17,467 bases of DNA from Firmicutes bacterium UBA3930 (GTDB lineage: Bacteria; Bacillota; Clostridia; Caldicoprobacterales; Caldicoprobacteraceae), in NCBI GenBank assembly GCA_002385885.1, contig DGEI01000027.1, positions 131,578 through 149,044 of the forward strand, given 5' to 3'. Position numbers and translations under genes: made by a program. The notes under the pieces were generated by a model. It saw only the letters and a list, made by a program, of their open reading frames with translations. It searched no databases and was not told where the DNA came from. Positions within the stretch are counted from its first letter, which is position 1, and every line of letters begins with the position of its first letter. Below, in pieces: positions 7,186 through 14,986 of this stretch.

Positions 7186-8658
7186 ATGGGAGATATACAT
7201 GTAAATACTGCTGAAACTGTTTCGGCGGATTCCCGGCCAGGAAAGAAAAGGAAAATTGTTATAATAACCATTATTGTAACTTTATTGATTGGAATATTAT
7301 GTTTTGCCGGATACGAGGTTAATAAGATTATAGAACACAAAAAATGGATCGAGCATATGACGGAGGTAGTAGATGTACCTGTTATCTATGAGGGAATATG
7401 GGTGGATGATATCCACCTGGGCGGAATGTCCATTGAAGAAGCAAAGAGTGTGTTAGCCGAAAGGACAAGAGAAAGCCTGGAAGAGATTAAGTTTGAACTT
7501 ATACATAATGATAAACGATGGACAATAACATATAAAGATATAGGTGCTTATATAGACTGGGATAAAAAAATTGATCAGGCTTACCAGATTGCAAGAGAAG
7601 GTGAATTAGAGGAACGGTACAACAGGATTAAGGAAATAGAAGCAAACGGGGTGAGGCTGAAAACCTCGCTATTCTATAACATGAATCTGGTTAGAAACAC
7701 CTTGGAGTCAATTGCCCGGGAAATCAGCTATGATCCTGTTGATGCCGACATTAAATTTTTCCCGAACAGGGAAAACAAATTTGAAATTACCGAAGAAAAA
7801 TCCGGACTTACGTTGGACGTTGACAGCCTGTTCAACGAGTTGGCAGAAAAAATGAAAAACAGGGAATACGGAGAATTGGCCCTGTCCCCTGATGAAGTAT
7901 TGCCCAAGGTAACAAAGGCTCAATTGCAAAAAGCTACTCACAGGATCGCAGTTTTCTCCACAAGCGTGGCGACCAGCACAGCCGACCGCAAGCATAATGT
8001 GCGTTTAGCCCTGAGCAAAATAAACGGGTACAGGCTGGATCCCGGTGAGGTGTTTTCATTCAACGAAACAGTTGGACCAAGGACGGCCAAAACGGGTTTC
8101 AGGTCGGCTCCGGTTATTATGCCGGATAAAAGCCTGCAGGACGATTACGGCGGCGGGGTATGCCAGTCATCAAGCACCGTTTACAATGCGGCTCTCAGAG
8201 CAGATTTGGAAATTGTGGAACGCTACCATCATTCTTTTCCAATAGCCTACGTTCCCATTGGGCTTGATGCTACGGTGTCATATGGAGGCGCGGACCTGAA
8301 GTTCAGAAATAATAAGGATTTACCCATTTTTATCAGGACCTACTCCGTTGGAGATAATGTTTATGTGGAAATTTACGGAGAAAAATTCCCGAACAACGGT
8401 GAGATATCATGCAGTTCTACCGTTAAATCGGTGGTGCCTGCCCCTGCGCCAAAGCGGATTCTGGACAAGAATGGGAAGTATGTAAGGGAACCCGGTGGTC
8501 AGTATGAATATGTGAAATCAAGAAACGGTTATAGAGTAACCAGCTATAAAACGTATTATGAAAATGGAAAAAAAATATGGACAAAAGTAATTGCCAATGA
8601 TTATTATAGGCCGATACAGGGAATTATCTACTATAGACCGGCGGAAAAAGCAGAATAA
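7186..8658 (+). CDS. VanW/YoaR family membrane-anchored cell-wall protein
   Basis: The 490-residue protein has a short basic cytoplasmic tail (KKRK at 20-23) and one membrane segment at about 24-43, so the rest lies outside the membrane. Residues about 60-260 resemble the repeated peptidoglycan-binding-like domain found before VanW in YoaR-type proteins. Residues about 270-400 are the VanW domain, with DPGEVFSFNE and the conserved GGGVCQSSS (C326). A C-terminal beta-rich tail (about 420-490) resembles a G5-like extension. GGAGG (7172-7176) is 9 nt before the ATG. VanW is named from vancomycin-resistance clusters, but no other van gene is present and the biochemical role is unknown. A hairpin separates it from the next gene. 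Confidence 0.85.
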   Translation: MGDIHVNTAETVSADSRPGKKRKIVIITIIVTLLIGILCFAGYEVNKIIEHKKWIEHMTEVVDVPVIYEGIWVDDIHLGGMSIEEAKSVLAERTRESLEEIKFELIHNDKRWTITYKDIGAYIDWDKKIDQAYQIAREGELEERYNRIKEIEANGVRLKTSLFYNMNLVRNTLESIAREISYDPVDADIKFFPNRENKFEITEEKSGLTLDVDSLFNELAEKMKNREYGELALSPDEVLPKVTKAQLQKATHRIAVFSTSVATSTADRKHNVRLALSKINGYRLDPGEVFSFNETVGPRTAKTGFRSAPVIMPDKSLQDDYGGGVCQSSSTVYNAALRADLEIVERYHHSFPIAYVPIGLDATVSYGGADLKFRNNKDLPIFIRTYSVGDNVYVEIYGEKFPNNGEISCSSTVKSVVPAPAPKRILDKNGKYVREPGGQYEYVKSRNGYRVTSYKTYYENGKKIWTKVIANDYYRPIQGIIYYRPAEKAE

Positions 8659-8683
8659 TTCTGTTGAGGGCTGGTGAAGAGTT

Positions 8684-8713
8684 AAAGGCGTGCGTTTACA
8701 GCATGCCTTTTAT
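8684..8713 (+). terminator. Hairpin between the VanW and kinase genes, terminator-like
   Basis: A 10-bp stem (8684-8693 with 8701-8710, one G-T pair) has a 7-nt loop and runs into TTTTAT. The T-run is short, so termination may be partial, leaving some read-through to the downstream kinase and capA genes. Confidence 0.55.
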
Positions 8714-8761
8714 ACAATGAACCGGTACTTTCTTCACGGCAAAAAAGGAGGAAAGAGGATT

Positions 8762-10420
8762 ATGAAAGAAACAATAATGGTAAAAGTAGGGAATGAAATC
8801 AAAACTTGCCCAAAGGGCATATCATTGGAAGAATTAAGCCGTCAATATGCCCACAAATATACCGCTCAGATTGTGGCGGCCATAGTTGACAATAAGATGA
8901 GCGAGCTAACCCAGGTATTGGACAATGACTGTCAGGTTGAGTTCATCGATCGCTCCACCGGTGATGGCGAGAGGGTGTATCTTCGCGGGCTTATATTTAT
9001 ATTTATCCGTGCCTGCAGGGAGCTGTTTCCCGGATGCAGGGTTGTAGTGGAACACTCCATGAACAAAGGTATTTACTGTGAAGTGCATGGAGACTTTACC
9101 CTGTCCCCAAGACAGGTAAGCAGGATAGAAAAGAGAATGCGGGAAATAGTTGAGCGTGATGAACCTTTTGAAAGGGTAACCTTAAGTGTGGAAGAGGCCA
9201 AAAAAGTATTTCAGGAAATGGAATTTTATGATAAGGTAAAGATACTGGAATATCGGCCTGAAAAGACTGTTAACCTTTACCGCTGCGGCTGGATGTCAGA
9301 TTATCTGTTCGGTTATATGGTTCCAAGGACCGGATATATATCTATGTTTGAGCTGCAATTCTACCTGCCGGGTATAATAATCCGCTATCCCAGGAAGGAG
9401 AACCCTCATGCTTTGCCTGAGCCTATGGACAGCCCAAAGCTATCCAGGATTTTTCGCGAGGCAGAAAAGTGGGGGATTCAGCTTAATGTTGAAAATGTTG
9501 CCGATCTTAACGATATGATTAAGAAGGGGATGATCGGGGATATCATTAGAGTGTGCGAAGCGCAGCATGAAAAACAAATTGCGGCGATCGCCGATGAAAT
9601 TGCTGCCCAGCGTGACAGAATACATCTGATAATTATTGCCGGCCCGTCTTCTTCCGGCAAGACTACATTTGCACAGAGGCTGCGCATACAGCTTATGGTT
9701 AATGGTATGAGGCCGATACCCATATCAATCGACAACTACTTTTTGCATAAGGAAGATATACCCATAAATGAGTATGGGGAGAGGGATGTGGAATCAATAG
9801 ATGCAATTGACATTGAGCTGTTTAATGAACACATGACCAGGATCATTCAGGGCCAGGAGGTTGAAATACCGTATTTCAACTTCGAAAAAGGAGAGCGTGA
9901 ATACCGGGGACATAGAATCAGAATTGACGACAACCAGCCTGTTATAATTGAGGGGATACACGGGCTGAATGAGGAACTGACTGCAATGATACCAAAGAGA
10001 AACAAGTATAAGATATACATCAGTGCGCTAACCCAGCTTAACATCGATGATCACAACCGGATTCCGACTACAGATGGCCGTCTGATTCGCAGAATCGTGC
10101 GCGATTATCAGTTCAGGGGAGCATCTGTTGAAGATACTCTGGGTATGTGGCCATCGGTCCGCAGGGGAGAAGAAAAATTCATGTTCCCGTTCCAGGAACA
10201 GGCAGATATTATGTTTAATTCGGCTCTGGCCTATGAATTGGCTGTGTTGAAACCCTATATAGAACCTCTGCTTGATGCGGTGTCCTGTGACAGCCCGTAC
10301 TATATGGAGGCAAACCGTTTAAAGAAATTTATGAAATATATCCTAAAACTTGATGCAGCCGAGGTGCCAAATACATCAATTTTGAGGGAATTCATTGGAG
10401 GGAGCTGCTTTAACGTATAG
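8762..10420 (+). CDS. TGS-domain uridine kinase-like nucleoside kinase
   Basis: The protein has about 552 residues in three parts. Residues 1-65 form a TGS-like domain. A region at about 85-195 resembles the second N-terminal domain of threonyl/alanyl-tRNA synthetases (HSMNKGIYCEVHGD stretch). A C-terminal P-loop kinase of the uridine kinase/phosphoribulokinase fold has Walker A GPSSSGKTT at 294-302, followed by SIDNYFLHKED, the usual nucleobase-side motif. This fusion is widespread in Clostridia and related bacteria and is annotated as nucleoside kinase; the true substrate is not settled. I chose ATG 8762 because AAGGAGG (8745-8751) lies 10 nt upstream; an in-frame GTG at 8690 lies inside the preceding hairpin. 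No terminator separates it from capA 56 nt downstream. Confidence 0.88.
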   Translation: MKETIMVKVGNEIKTCPKGISLEELSRQYAHKYTAQIVAAIVDNKMSELTQVLDNDCQVEFIDRSTGDGERVYLRGLIFIFIRACRELFPGCRVVVEHSMNKGIYCEVHGDFTLSPRQVSRIEKRMREIVERDEPFERVTLSVEEAKKVFQEMEFYDKVKILEYRPEKTVNLYRCGWMSDYLFGYMVPRTGYISMFELQFYLPGIIIRYPRKENPHALPEPMDSPKLSRIFREAEKWGIQLNVENVADLNDMIKKGMIGDIIRVCEAQHEKQIAAIADEIAAQRDRIHLIIIAGPSSSGKTTFAQRLRIQLMVNGMRPIPISIDNYFLHKEDIPINEYGERDVESIDAIDIELFNEHMTRIIQGQEVEIPYFNFEKGEREYRGHRIRIDDNQPVIIEGIHGLNEELTAMIPKRNKYKIYISALTQLNIDDHNRIPTTDGRLIRRIVRDYQFRGASVEDTLGMWPSVRRGEEKFMFPFQEQADIMFNSALAYELAVLKPYIEPLLDAVSCDSPYYMEANRLKKFMKYILKLDAAEVPNTSILREFIGGSCFNV

Positions 10421-10476
10421 GGGCTGATTGAGGAAACTGTGCAGGAGCATATATTAAAAAGAAGAGGAGTCAAATC

Positions 10477-11724
10477 ATGTTATATAAAAACCTCATTTAC
10501 AAGATTTCCGTTGTTCTGATTATAGCTGTCCTTCTGCTGAGCGGTTGCAGTTTTCTTCCTGAAATAACAATTGACAGGCCGCTCCAAATTGATGAAGACG
10601 ATTACAATCGCATAATTGAAGCTGGTGACATACAGGAAGAACTGACGGATGATAACGAGAGTATAACCGAACAGGAACAGGAATCAAGATTGACTATAAC
10701 TGCGGTTGGGGACATAATGATGCATATGCCCCAGGTCAGGGCAGCGATGCAACCTGATGGCAGCTATGATTTCAGGAGTGTATTTCATGAGGTGAAATAT
10801 TATCTTGAAAGAGCCGATATTACCATAGGAAACCTGGAAACCACAATAGGCCCGCCGGAAAAAGGATACAGCGGGTATCCGAGGTTCAGGTCACCGGAGG
10901 AGATCCTGGAGGCTCTGAAATATGCCGGTTTTGATGTCTTGGTCACCGCCAACAACCATTCTCTGGACGCTTTGGAGTTTGGTCTGGAGTATACTCTTGA
11001 CGAATTGGACAAGTACGGTTTCATGTATACCGGTACAGCGCGCAGTATTGAAGAAAAGAATAAACATCTGATTGTTGAAAAAAATAATATAAGGGTCGGT
11101 ATTTTATCTTACACATATGGCACTAACGGGATGGAGGCCGCTGTTTCACAAGAAAAACTGAAATACATGGTGAATTACTATAACGATTATAATCAGGTAG
11201 TCAATGATATAAACAGCATCAAGGCTGAAAGCGTGGATTTATTAATTGCATATATGCACTGGGGATATGAATACCATAGAACGCCTAACGATGAACAGAA
11301 AAATCTTACAGAGCTGCTGGCAAAGGAAGGCGTTGATATTATCTTCGGAAGTCATCCCCATGTTATCCAGCCAATGGAAATAAAACAGGTGACCATGGAG
11401 GATGGGACCGAAAAAGACGTTCTTGTGGCATACTCGCTTGGAAATTTTGTATCCAACCAACGGGATCAATATACAGACAGCGGTGTAATAGTTAATGTAG
11501 AAATCATAAAGAATAATGACGGTGTTTCAATAGACAGGGTGAGCTATGTGCCTACATGGGTACACAGATATGAGCAGGGCGGAAAACTGCAGTATGAAAT
11601 TTTACCTGTAAAGGAACACAATGATTATGAAAATCTCAGCGGAGAAGCGGGCAAACGCATTCAATCCGTCTGGAAAGAGACTACGGACATGCTTGGGCTT
11701 GAAGTCTTTAAAGTGGAATACTGA
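10477..11724 (+). CDS. CapA-family lipoprotein (PGA_cap metallophosphatase fold)
   Basis: The 415-residue protein has a signal peptide ending in the lipobox L21-S22-G23-C24, so it is predicted to be anchored outside the membrane. An acidic linker follows to about residue 72. The CapA domain carries the calcineurin-like metal-site motifs VGDIMMH (D79), NLETTI (N119, E121), TANNHSLD (N160, H161, D164), YMHWGYE (H261) and GSHPHVIQP (H293, H295), then SLGNFVSNQ. CapA is known from poly-gamma-glutamate capsule systems, but no capB, capC or capD is here, so a capsule role is not supported. A general cell-surface phosphoesterase role is only inferred. GAGGAG (10464-10469) is 7 nt before the ATG. It is probably co-transcribed with the kinase upstream and ends at a strong terminator. 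Confidence 0.9.
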   Translation: MLYKNLIYKISVVLIIAVLLLSGCSFLPEITIDRPLQIDEDDYNRIIEAGDIQEELTDDNESITEQEQESRLTITAVGDIMMHMPQVRAAMQPDGSYDFRSVFHEVKYYLERADITIGNLETTIGPPEKGYSGYPRFRSPEEILEALKYAGFDVLVTANNHSLDALEFGLEYTLDELDKYGFMYTGTARSIEEKNKHLIVEKNNIRVGILSYTYGTNGMEAAVSQEKLKYMVNYYNDYNQVVNDINSIKAESVDLLIAYMHWGYEYHRTPNDEQKNLTELLAKEGVDIIFGSHPHVIQPMEIKQVTMEDGTEKDVLVAYSLGNFVSNQRDQYTDSGVIVNVEIIKNNDGVSIDRVSYVPTWVHRYEQGGKLQYEILPVKEHNDYENLSGEAGKRIQSVWKETTDMLGLEVFKVEY

Positions 11725-11726
11725 AC

Positions 11727-11759
11727 AAAAAAAGAACCCTTTTTATGGGTTCTTTTTTT
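11727..11759. terminator. Bidirectional intrinsic terminator between capA and folT
   Basis: A 13-bp perfect stem (11727-11739 with 11747-11759) has a 7-nt loop. The stem begins with seven A and ends with seven T, so it works on both strands. It serves the two convergent genes, lying 3 nt after the capA-like stop and 2 nt from the folT stop. Confidence 0.92.
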
Positions 11760-11761
11760 GC

Positions 11762-12298
11762 TCAATGTTTTGCAGATGAAAGAATGCGATGTATTTGCCT
11801 TACTGTCATCTTCGCAATAATGACATATACAGGAATGAGAATCCCTTTGCCTAAAACTCTCGGGACAAGAAACGTAATATACGCTTTGCCGTATAGCATG
11901 CTGAACCAGAGTGTGTTCAGCGGAACGGTAATAAGTTCGGTCAATACAATTATTAATGCTACCGAGGGCCATTTCATTTCTTTAAAACAGTATCTGCTTA
12001 ACACTCCCGGGATAAGTCCTGTCAGCATGGCTCCCAGTGTAAACCCTGGAAAATAGGCCCCCCCCAGCGGGTTTATAGCATATCCGATAATATCGGCCAA
12101 TGCACCGCAGGCAGCACCAAACACCGGGCCAAGCATAAGGCCGTTTATCATTATGGGGATCTCGCCAAAACTGAGGCGAAGGGCGTTAAAACCGGCAATA
12201 GCTATACTGAATGAGAAAAATCGGGTGAGTATAATGCTTGTTGCAGTAAACAGGCCTGTATATGCAATTTTACTTATGTTGTTTATTTTGTTTTGCAT
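11762..12298 (-). CDS. folT: Folate-specific ECF transporter S component
   Basis: The 178-residue, very hydrophobic protein has about six membrane segments. It is the substrate-binding S component that captures folate at the membrane; the shared EcfA, EcfA' and EcfT energising subunits are not in this window. Family features are LSFGEIPIMINGLMLGPVFG in the first half and YFPGFTLGAMLTGLIPG in the middle. The start at 12298 has AAGGAGG (12316-12310), 11 nt away; a longer in-frame reading to 12415 would run through the riboswitch leader and is rejected. The THF riboswitch directly upstream independently supports the folate assignment. Confidence 0.9.
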   Translation of the reverse strand: MQNKINNISKIAYTGLFTATSIILTRFFSFSIAIAGFNALRLSFGEIPIMINGLMLGPVFGAACGALADIIGYAINPLGGAYFPGFTLGAMLTGLIPGVLSRYCFKEMKWPSVALIIVLTELITVPLNTLWFSMLYGKAYITFLVPRVLGKGILIPVYVIIAKMTVRQIHRILSSAKH

Positions 12299-12306
12299 AG
12301 AAAAAA

Positions 12307-12383
12307 GCACCTCCTTCCCCTTTGGATGGCAAAGATGCCACCTAAAAGAGAATGAAATGCTTTCACTCATGAAACAGGTGGCA
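12307..12383 (-). promoter_or_regulatory. folT riboswitch expression platform
   Basis: On the transcript strand, TGCCACCT (12383-12376) can pair perfectly with AGGTGGCA (12343-12336). An inner 8-bp stem forms in the enclosed loop. AGGTGGCA can instead form a tight 7-bp hairpin with the following TGCCATC (loop 12335-12332). TGCCACCT also matches the AGGTG of the folT ribosome binding site and shares TGC with the 3' side of aptamer stem P1. There is no terminator T-run after these stems, so control is probably at translation. Confidence 0.55.
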
Positions 12384-12475
12384 GCGGACGCGGCGCTGTG
12401 TCGCGGACAATACATGTCCTTCCTTTAGGGGCAACTTCCCATCCCCTAACCCTTGACGCACAGAACCTACTCTGC
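12381..12475 (-). promoter_or_regulatory. Tetrahydrofolate (THF) riboswitch aptamer
   Basis: Read on the minus strand, the sequence shows the conserved blocks of the folT/THF class in order. These are GCAGAGTAGG at the 5' side of P1, GCGTCAAGGG after P2, the stem TTAGGGG/CCCCTAA enclosing ATGGGAAGTTG (P3), and GCGTCCGCTGC closing P1 at the 3' end (GCAG pairs with CTGC). Total length is about 95 nt, usual for the class. It lies in the folT leader, as in many Firmicutes. Binding of THF or related folates would lower FolT expression. Confidence 0.92.
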
Positions 12476-12505
12476 TCATCCTCGGTATCTGTTCAATTTT
12501 TGATA

Positions 12506-12534
12506 ATTATACCAAATAAACCCGTGTATATCAA
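12506..12534 (-). promoter_or_regulatory. Promoter of folT
   Basis: On the minus strand, TTGATA (12534-12529) and TATAAT (12511-12506) are separated by exactly 17 bp. Transcription should start near 12499, about 25 nt before the THF aptamer and 200 nt before the folT start codon. Confidence 0.85.
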
Positions 12535-12544
12535 CGAAAAAAAT

Positions 12545-12578
12545 TGTTGTGCATGCACTAAATGTTGTGCATGCACTA
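12545..12578. repeat. Two tandem 16-bp repeats with palindromic core, upstream of the folT promoter
   Basis: TGTTGTGCATGCACTA occurs identically at 12545-12560 and 12563-12578, an 18-bp period. Each copy contains the 10-bp palindrome GTGCATGCAC (12549-12558 and 12567-12576). The pair lies at about -46 to -79 relative to the folT start site, a typical position for a protein-binding site. The regulator is unknown. Confidence 0.75.
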
Positions 12579-12587
12579 TAGATATAT

Positions 12588-12702
12588 GAGAAGAATATTT
12601 TGGAGCCCGCCTTGAGTACCAGCGAGCGGAATAATGTTATTCATATATACAGTGCACGATACTGCTGTTACTGATGAACATTGTTTGCAGAATACTTTGG
12701 AA
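12588..12702 (+). repeat. Dispersed intergenic element, copy 2
   Basis: The core GAGCGGAATAAT lies at 12624-12635, preceded by GCCTTGAGTACCAGC. The second block CATTGTTTGCAGAATA starts at 12679, 43 nt after the core, as in copy 1 (42 nt). GAATATT(T)TTGG before the core also resembles copy 1. The TTAACGAAGCGG module of copies 1 and 3 is absent. It lies between the folT promoter and the 3' end of the glutamate synthase-like gene. Confidence 0.6.
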
Positions 12703-12734
12703 ATCACCATGCAATACAGAATTGATGCAAATGC

Positions 12735-12772
12735 CATTTTCCTGAAAGGGAAAATGACGCGATCATTTCAGG
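12735..12772 (-). terminator. Overlapping hairpins at the 3' end of the glutamate synthase-like gene
   Basis: CATTTTCC (12735-12742) and GGAAAATG (12749-12756) form a perfect 8-bp stem. On the transcript strand, CCTGAAA (12772-12766) can also pair with TTTCAGG (12747-12741), and GAAATGA with TCATTTT. These are alternative foldings beginning at the stop codon. The T-rich run is interrupted by C, so termination is plausible but not strong. Confidence 0.4.
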
Positions 12773-14075
12773 TGATGGCATGAATATTATACCCAAGCCT
12801 GACTCCGGTTATTTCAGCCATTTCACGGGTAAGGGCCACCATATCATCCTTGTTGAGCTGATGTATGGAAGTTTTTCCAAGACAGCGGATGGCAATATCA
12901 ATTTCTTCCTGCAGGGCTTTCAGAAAATTACCGGCACATGAGGCAGCTTCATCTATATCAAGAAGTTCGGTATGTTTGCCTTCATATAAATATAGATCGG
13001 TAGGACTGGCGCCTGCAGGCAGTCGGTTTATCTGTGTATATATTGCCGCAATGGCTGCCGGATATCCGATGTAAAATGCATCGGCTCCCAGGGCAATAGC
13101 TTTTAACATATCCCCGCTGTCCCTGAAACCACCTGTCATGATGAGGGAGATCCTATCCCTGCAGTTATTCTTTTCCAGGTATTCAACAGCACGGATAAGG
13201 GCATATAGAGTAGGAATGCCGAAGTTGTTGATAGTGATCTCGGGACTTCCGGCCGTTTCGCCCTGAGCGCCGTCAATAACAACTGCATCAGCGCCTGAAT
13301 AGAGGACGGTATCCAAATCCATTTCTATATTTCCTGCAGCAATTTTTACAGCTATCGGGACTCCGCCGGTTATTTCCCTCAATTGGTCCACTTTTCGCTT
13401 AAGGTCATCCCGGCTGTTTATGTCAGGAAAGCGGACGGGCATTACAGCATCCTGGCCTTCTTTTAGCTTTAAATGCTTGCGCAGTTCATCTCCAATCAAC
13501 TTATTACCTATTTTGAATCCATCTCCGGCACTGGCTCCCTGGCTGATTTTAATCTCTATCATGTCAGCCTGCTGTAATTCCTCGGGCGCATTCCCCCAGC
13601 CGGCACGGTTATACTGTACTACATAGAGTTTTGCAATATCCCGTTCTTTCTGCAGGAATCCCGATTCTCCGGAATTGGCAGCCGTTCCTATCATTGCAGA
13701 AGCCCGGGCCATTACGATTTTTACCGGAAGGCTGACTGAGGCACCATAAGCCATCCCTGCAATCATAAACGGCACTGGCAGGGTCATCGGTTTCTTGGCA
13801 TTTTTCCCGATAACCACCCGGGTATCAATTTCCGTGCCATCGGGGGTCGGAAACATACTTGGGACAAACATGAGCTCCTGGAAATCTTTGAAATCCAGGG
13901 TTGAACCAAGGGGCTGGTTTAACGGTTGGCCGTTTTTTGCCCGCTGGGCGATACCCATAAACTTGATAAAGGAATAGTTATCGACCAGCCAGGGTAACTT
14001 AACCATTTTCATATCGCTTAATTTCTCCAGCATCTGATCCAATAGGCGGCTGTACAGATATTGCATCAATGACAT
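12768..14075 (-). CDS. FMN-binding glutamate synthase family protein
   Basis: The 435-residue protein corresponds to the central FMN-binding and synthase domain of glutamate synthase (Glu_synthase fold), a TIM barrel. Visible family stretches are IAGMAYGASVS, GTAANSGESGF, EIKISQGASAGDGF, VAVKIAAGN-like (residues about 242-250), DGAQGETAGSPE, and TGGFRDSGDMLKAIALGADAFYIGYP. It lacks the amidotransferase domain and shows no Cys cluster for the iron-sulfur centre of full-length GltB, so true glutamate synthase activity is uncertain. Many Clostridia carry such stand-alone proteins of unproven function. AAGGAG lies 9 nt before the ATG. No glnA, gltD or nitrogen gene is near. It is divergent from the yfbR-like gene. 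Confidence 0.87.
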   Translation of the reverse strand: MSLMQYLYSRLLDQMLEKLSDMKMVKLPWLVDNYSFIKFMGIAQRAKNGQPLNQPLGSTLDFKDFQELMFVPSMFPTPDGTEIDTRVVIGKNAKKPMTLPVPFMIAGMAYGASVSLPVKIVMARASAMIGTAANSGESGFLQKERDIAKLYVVQYNRAGWGNAPEELQQADMIEIKISQGASAGDGFKIGNKLIGDELRKHLKLKEGQDAVMPVRFPDINSRDDLKRKVDQLREITGGVPIAVKIAAGNIEMDLDTVLYSGADAVVIDGAQGETAGSPEITINNFGIPTLYALIRAVEYLEKNNCRDRISLIMTGGFRDSGDMLKAIALGADAFYIGYPAAIAAIYTQINRLPAGASPTDLYLYEGKHTELLDIDEAASCAGNFLKALQEEIDIAIRCLGKTSIHQLNKDDMVALTREMAEITGVRLGYNIHAIT

Positions 14076-14150
14076 ATTTTATCTCTCCTTATCATTCTAT
14101 AATTATTTAAAGTATTTGATACCACTGGAGGTTTTATTCGGCAGCTGGGA

Positions 14151-14179
14151 TTCTAATCCGTAAACGATTGTGCTATAAT
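14151..14179 (+). promoter_or_regulatory. Promoter of the yfbR-like gene
   Basis: TATAAT (14174-14179) is preceded by TGC, giving an extended -10, with TTCTAA (14151-14156) 17 bp upstream. The start site would be near 14186, leaving a leader of about 95 nt with a small CGGTC/GACCG hairpin. Confidence 0.65.
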
Positions 14180-14280
14180 AAATTAAAAGCAGAACTGCTG
14201 GATTGGAATGCTCCGGTCAGGGACCGAAGCGATTCTTTTGAGAACCTGGTTTGGAAGCTAATCAATCTGGAGGAGATGTC

Positions 14281-14859
14281 ATGAGCCATTTTTTTGCCTA
14301 CCTTTCAAGAATGAAATTTATACAGCGATGGGGCCTTATGAGAAATACATGCCATGAAAATATACAGGAACATAGCCTTCAGGCTGCCATGATTGCCCAC
14401 GGACTGGCTGTTATAAAAAACAAATTCTTCGGAGGCAATGTAAATCCGGAAAGGGTGTTGGCCCTGGCTGTGTTTCACGAGGCTTCAGAAGTAATAACCG
14501 GTGATTTGGCTACTCCTATAAAGTATTTCAACCCGGAGATTAAGAAGGCTTACAAAAAGATTGAAAAAGTTGCTGCAGAAAAACTGCTGAATATGCTGCC
14601 TGATGAGTTGAGGGACGAATATGACAGTCTTTTTTTTATCGGTGAAGACGATGCAGAGCATTGGAGGATTGTAAAATCCGCCGATAAGATCTGCGCCTAT
14701 CTTAAGTGCCTGGAAGAGATAAAGGCGGGGAACCAGGAGTTTTCAAAAGCCATGAAATCCATAAAGAGACAGATTGATCAAATGGATGCTCCGGAGATCA
14801 GGTATTTCATGGAGAATTTTGTTCCCAGTTTCTCGCTGACATTGGATGAACTAAATTAG
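14281..14859 (+). CDS. YfbR-like HD-domain 5'-nucleotidase
   Basis: The 192-residue protein is alignable by eye to E. coli YfbR over its whole length: SHFFAYLSRMK, RWGLMRN, ENIQEHSLQAAMIAHGLA, GGNVN, ASEVITGDL, TPIKYFN, CAYLKCLEE and FVPSFSLTLDE. YfbR is a metal-dependent deoxyribonucleoside 5'-monophosphatase. Presumed metal ligands are H31, H66 and D135. The HD dyad itself reads H66-E67 (CAC GAG), where E. coli has His-Asp. I chose ATG 14281 because GGAGGAG (14269-14275) lies 5 nt upstream; the in-frame ATG at 14251 has no site and adds residues the family lacks. It has its own promoter and is divergent from the glutamate synthase-like gene; its role is probably nucleotide-pool housekeeping. 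Confidence 0.9.
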   Translation: MSHFFAYLSRMKFIQRWGLMRNTCHENIQEHSLQAAMIAHGLAVIKNKFFGGNVNPERVLALAVFHEASEVITGDLATPIKYFNPEIKKAYKKIEKVAAEKLLNMLPDELRDEYDSLFFIGEDDAEHWRIVKSADKICAYLKCLEEIKAGNQEFSKAMKSIKRQIDQMDAPEIRYFMENFVPSFSLTLDELN

Positions 14860-14986
14860 CGTATCCTGAAAGCGGCTATGGGGAGAAAATTCTTGAGAGA
14901 GGTATTGGCGGGCAGGTTGGCCATAACATATGTGAATAACAAATATTTCTATGTTTATTCTATTTACTTATGCATATAATAAAGAC

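Noticed and set aside
8690..8761. Upstream GTG start for the TGS/uridine kinase-like protein
   Set aside because: The GTG lies inside a terminator-like hairpin and adds residues unlike the family; ATG 8762 has a proper AAGGAGG.
11745..12056. 103-codon open frame on the + strand opposite folT
   Set aside because: Antisense shadow of folT, starts inside the terminator, no ribosome site, no recognisable protein.
12299..12415. N-terminal extension of FolT to 12415
   Set aside because: The extension is a translation of the riboswitch expression platform; the ribosome site at 12310-12316 marks the true start.
12545..12578. CRISPR repeat
   Set aside because: Only two units separated by 2 bp, no spacers and no cas genes.
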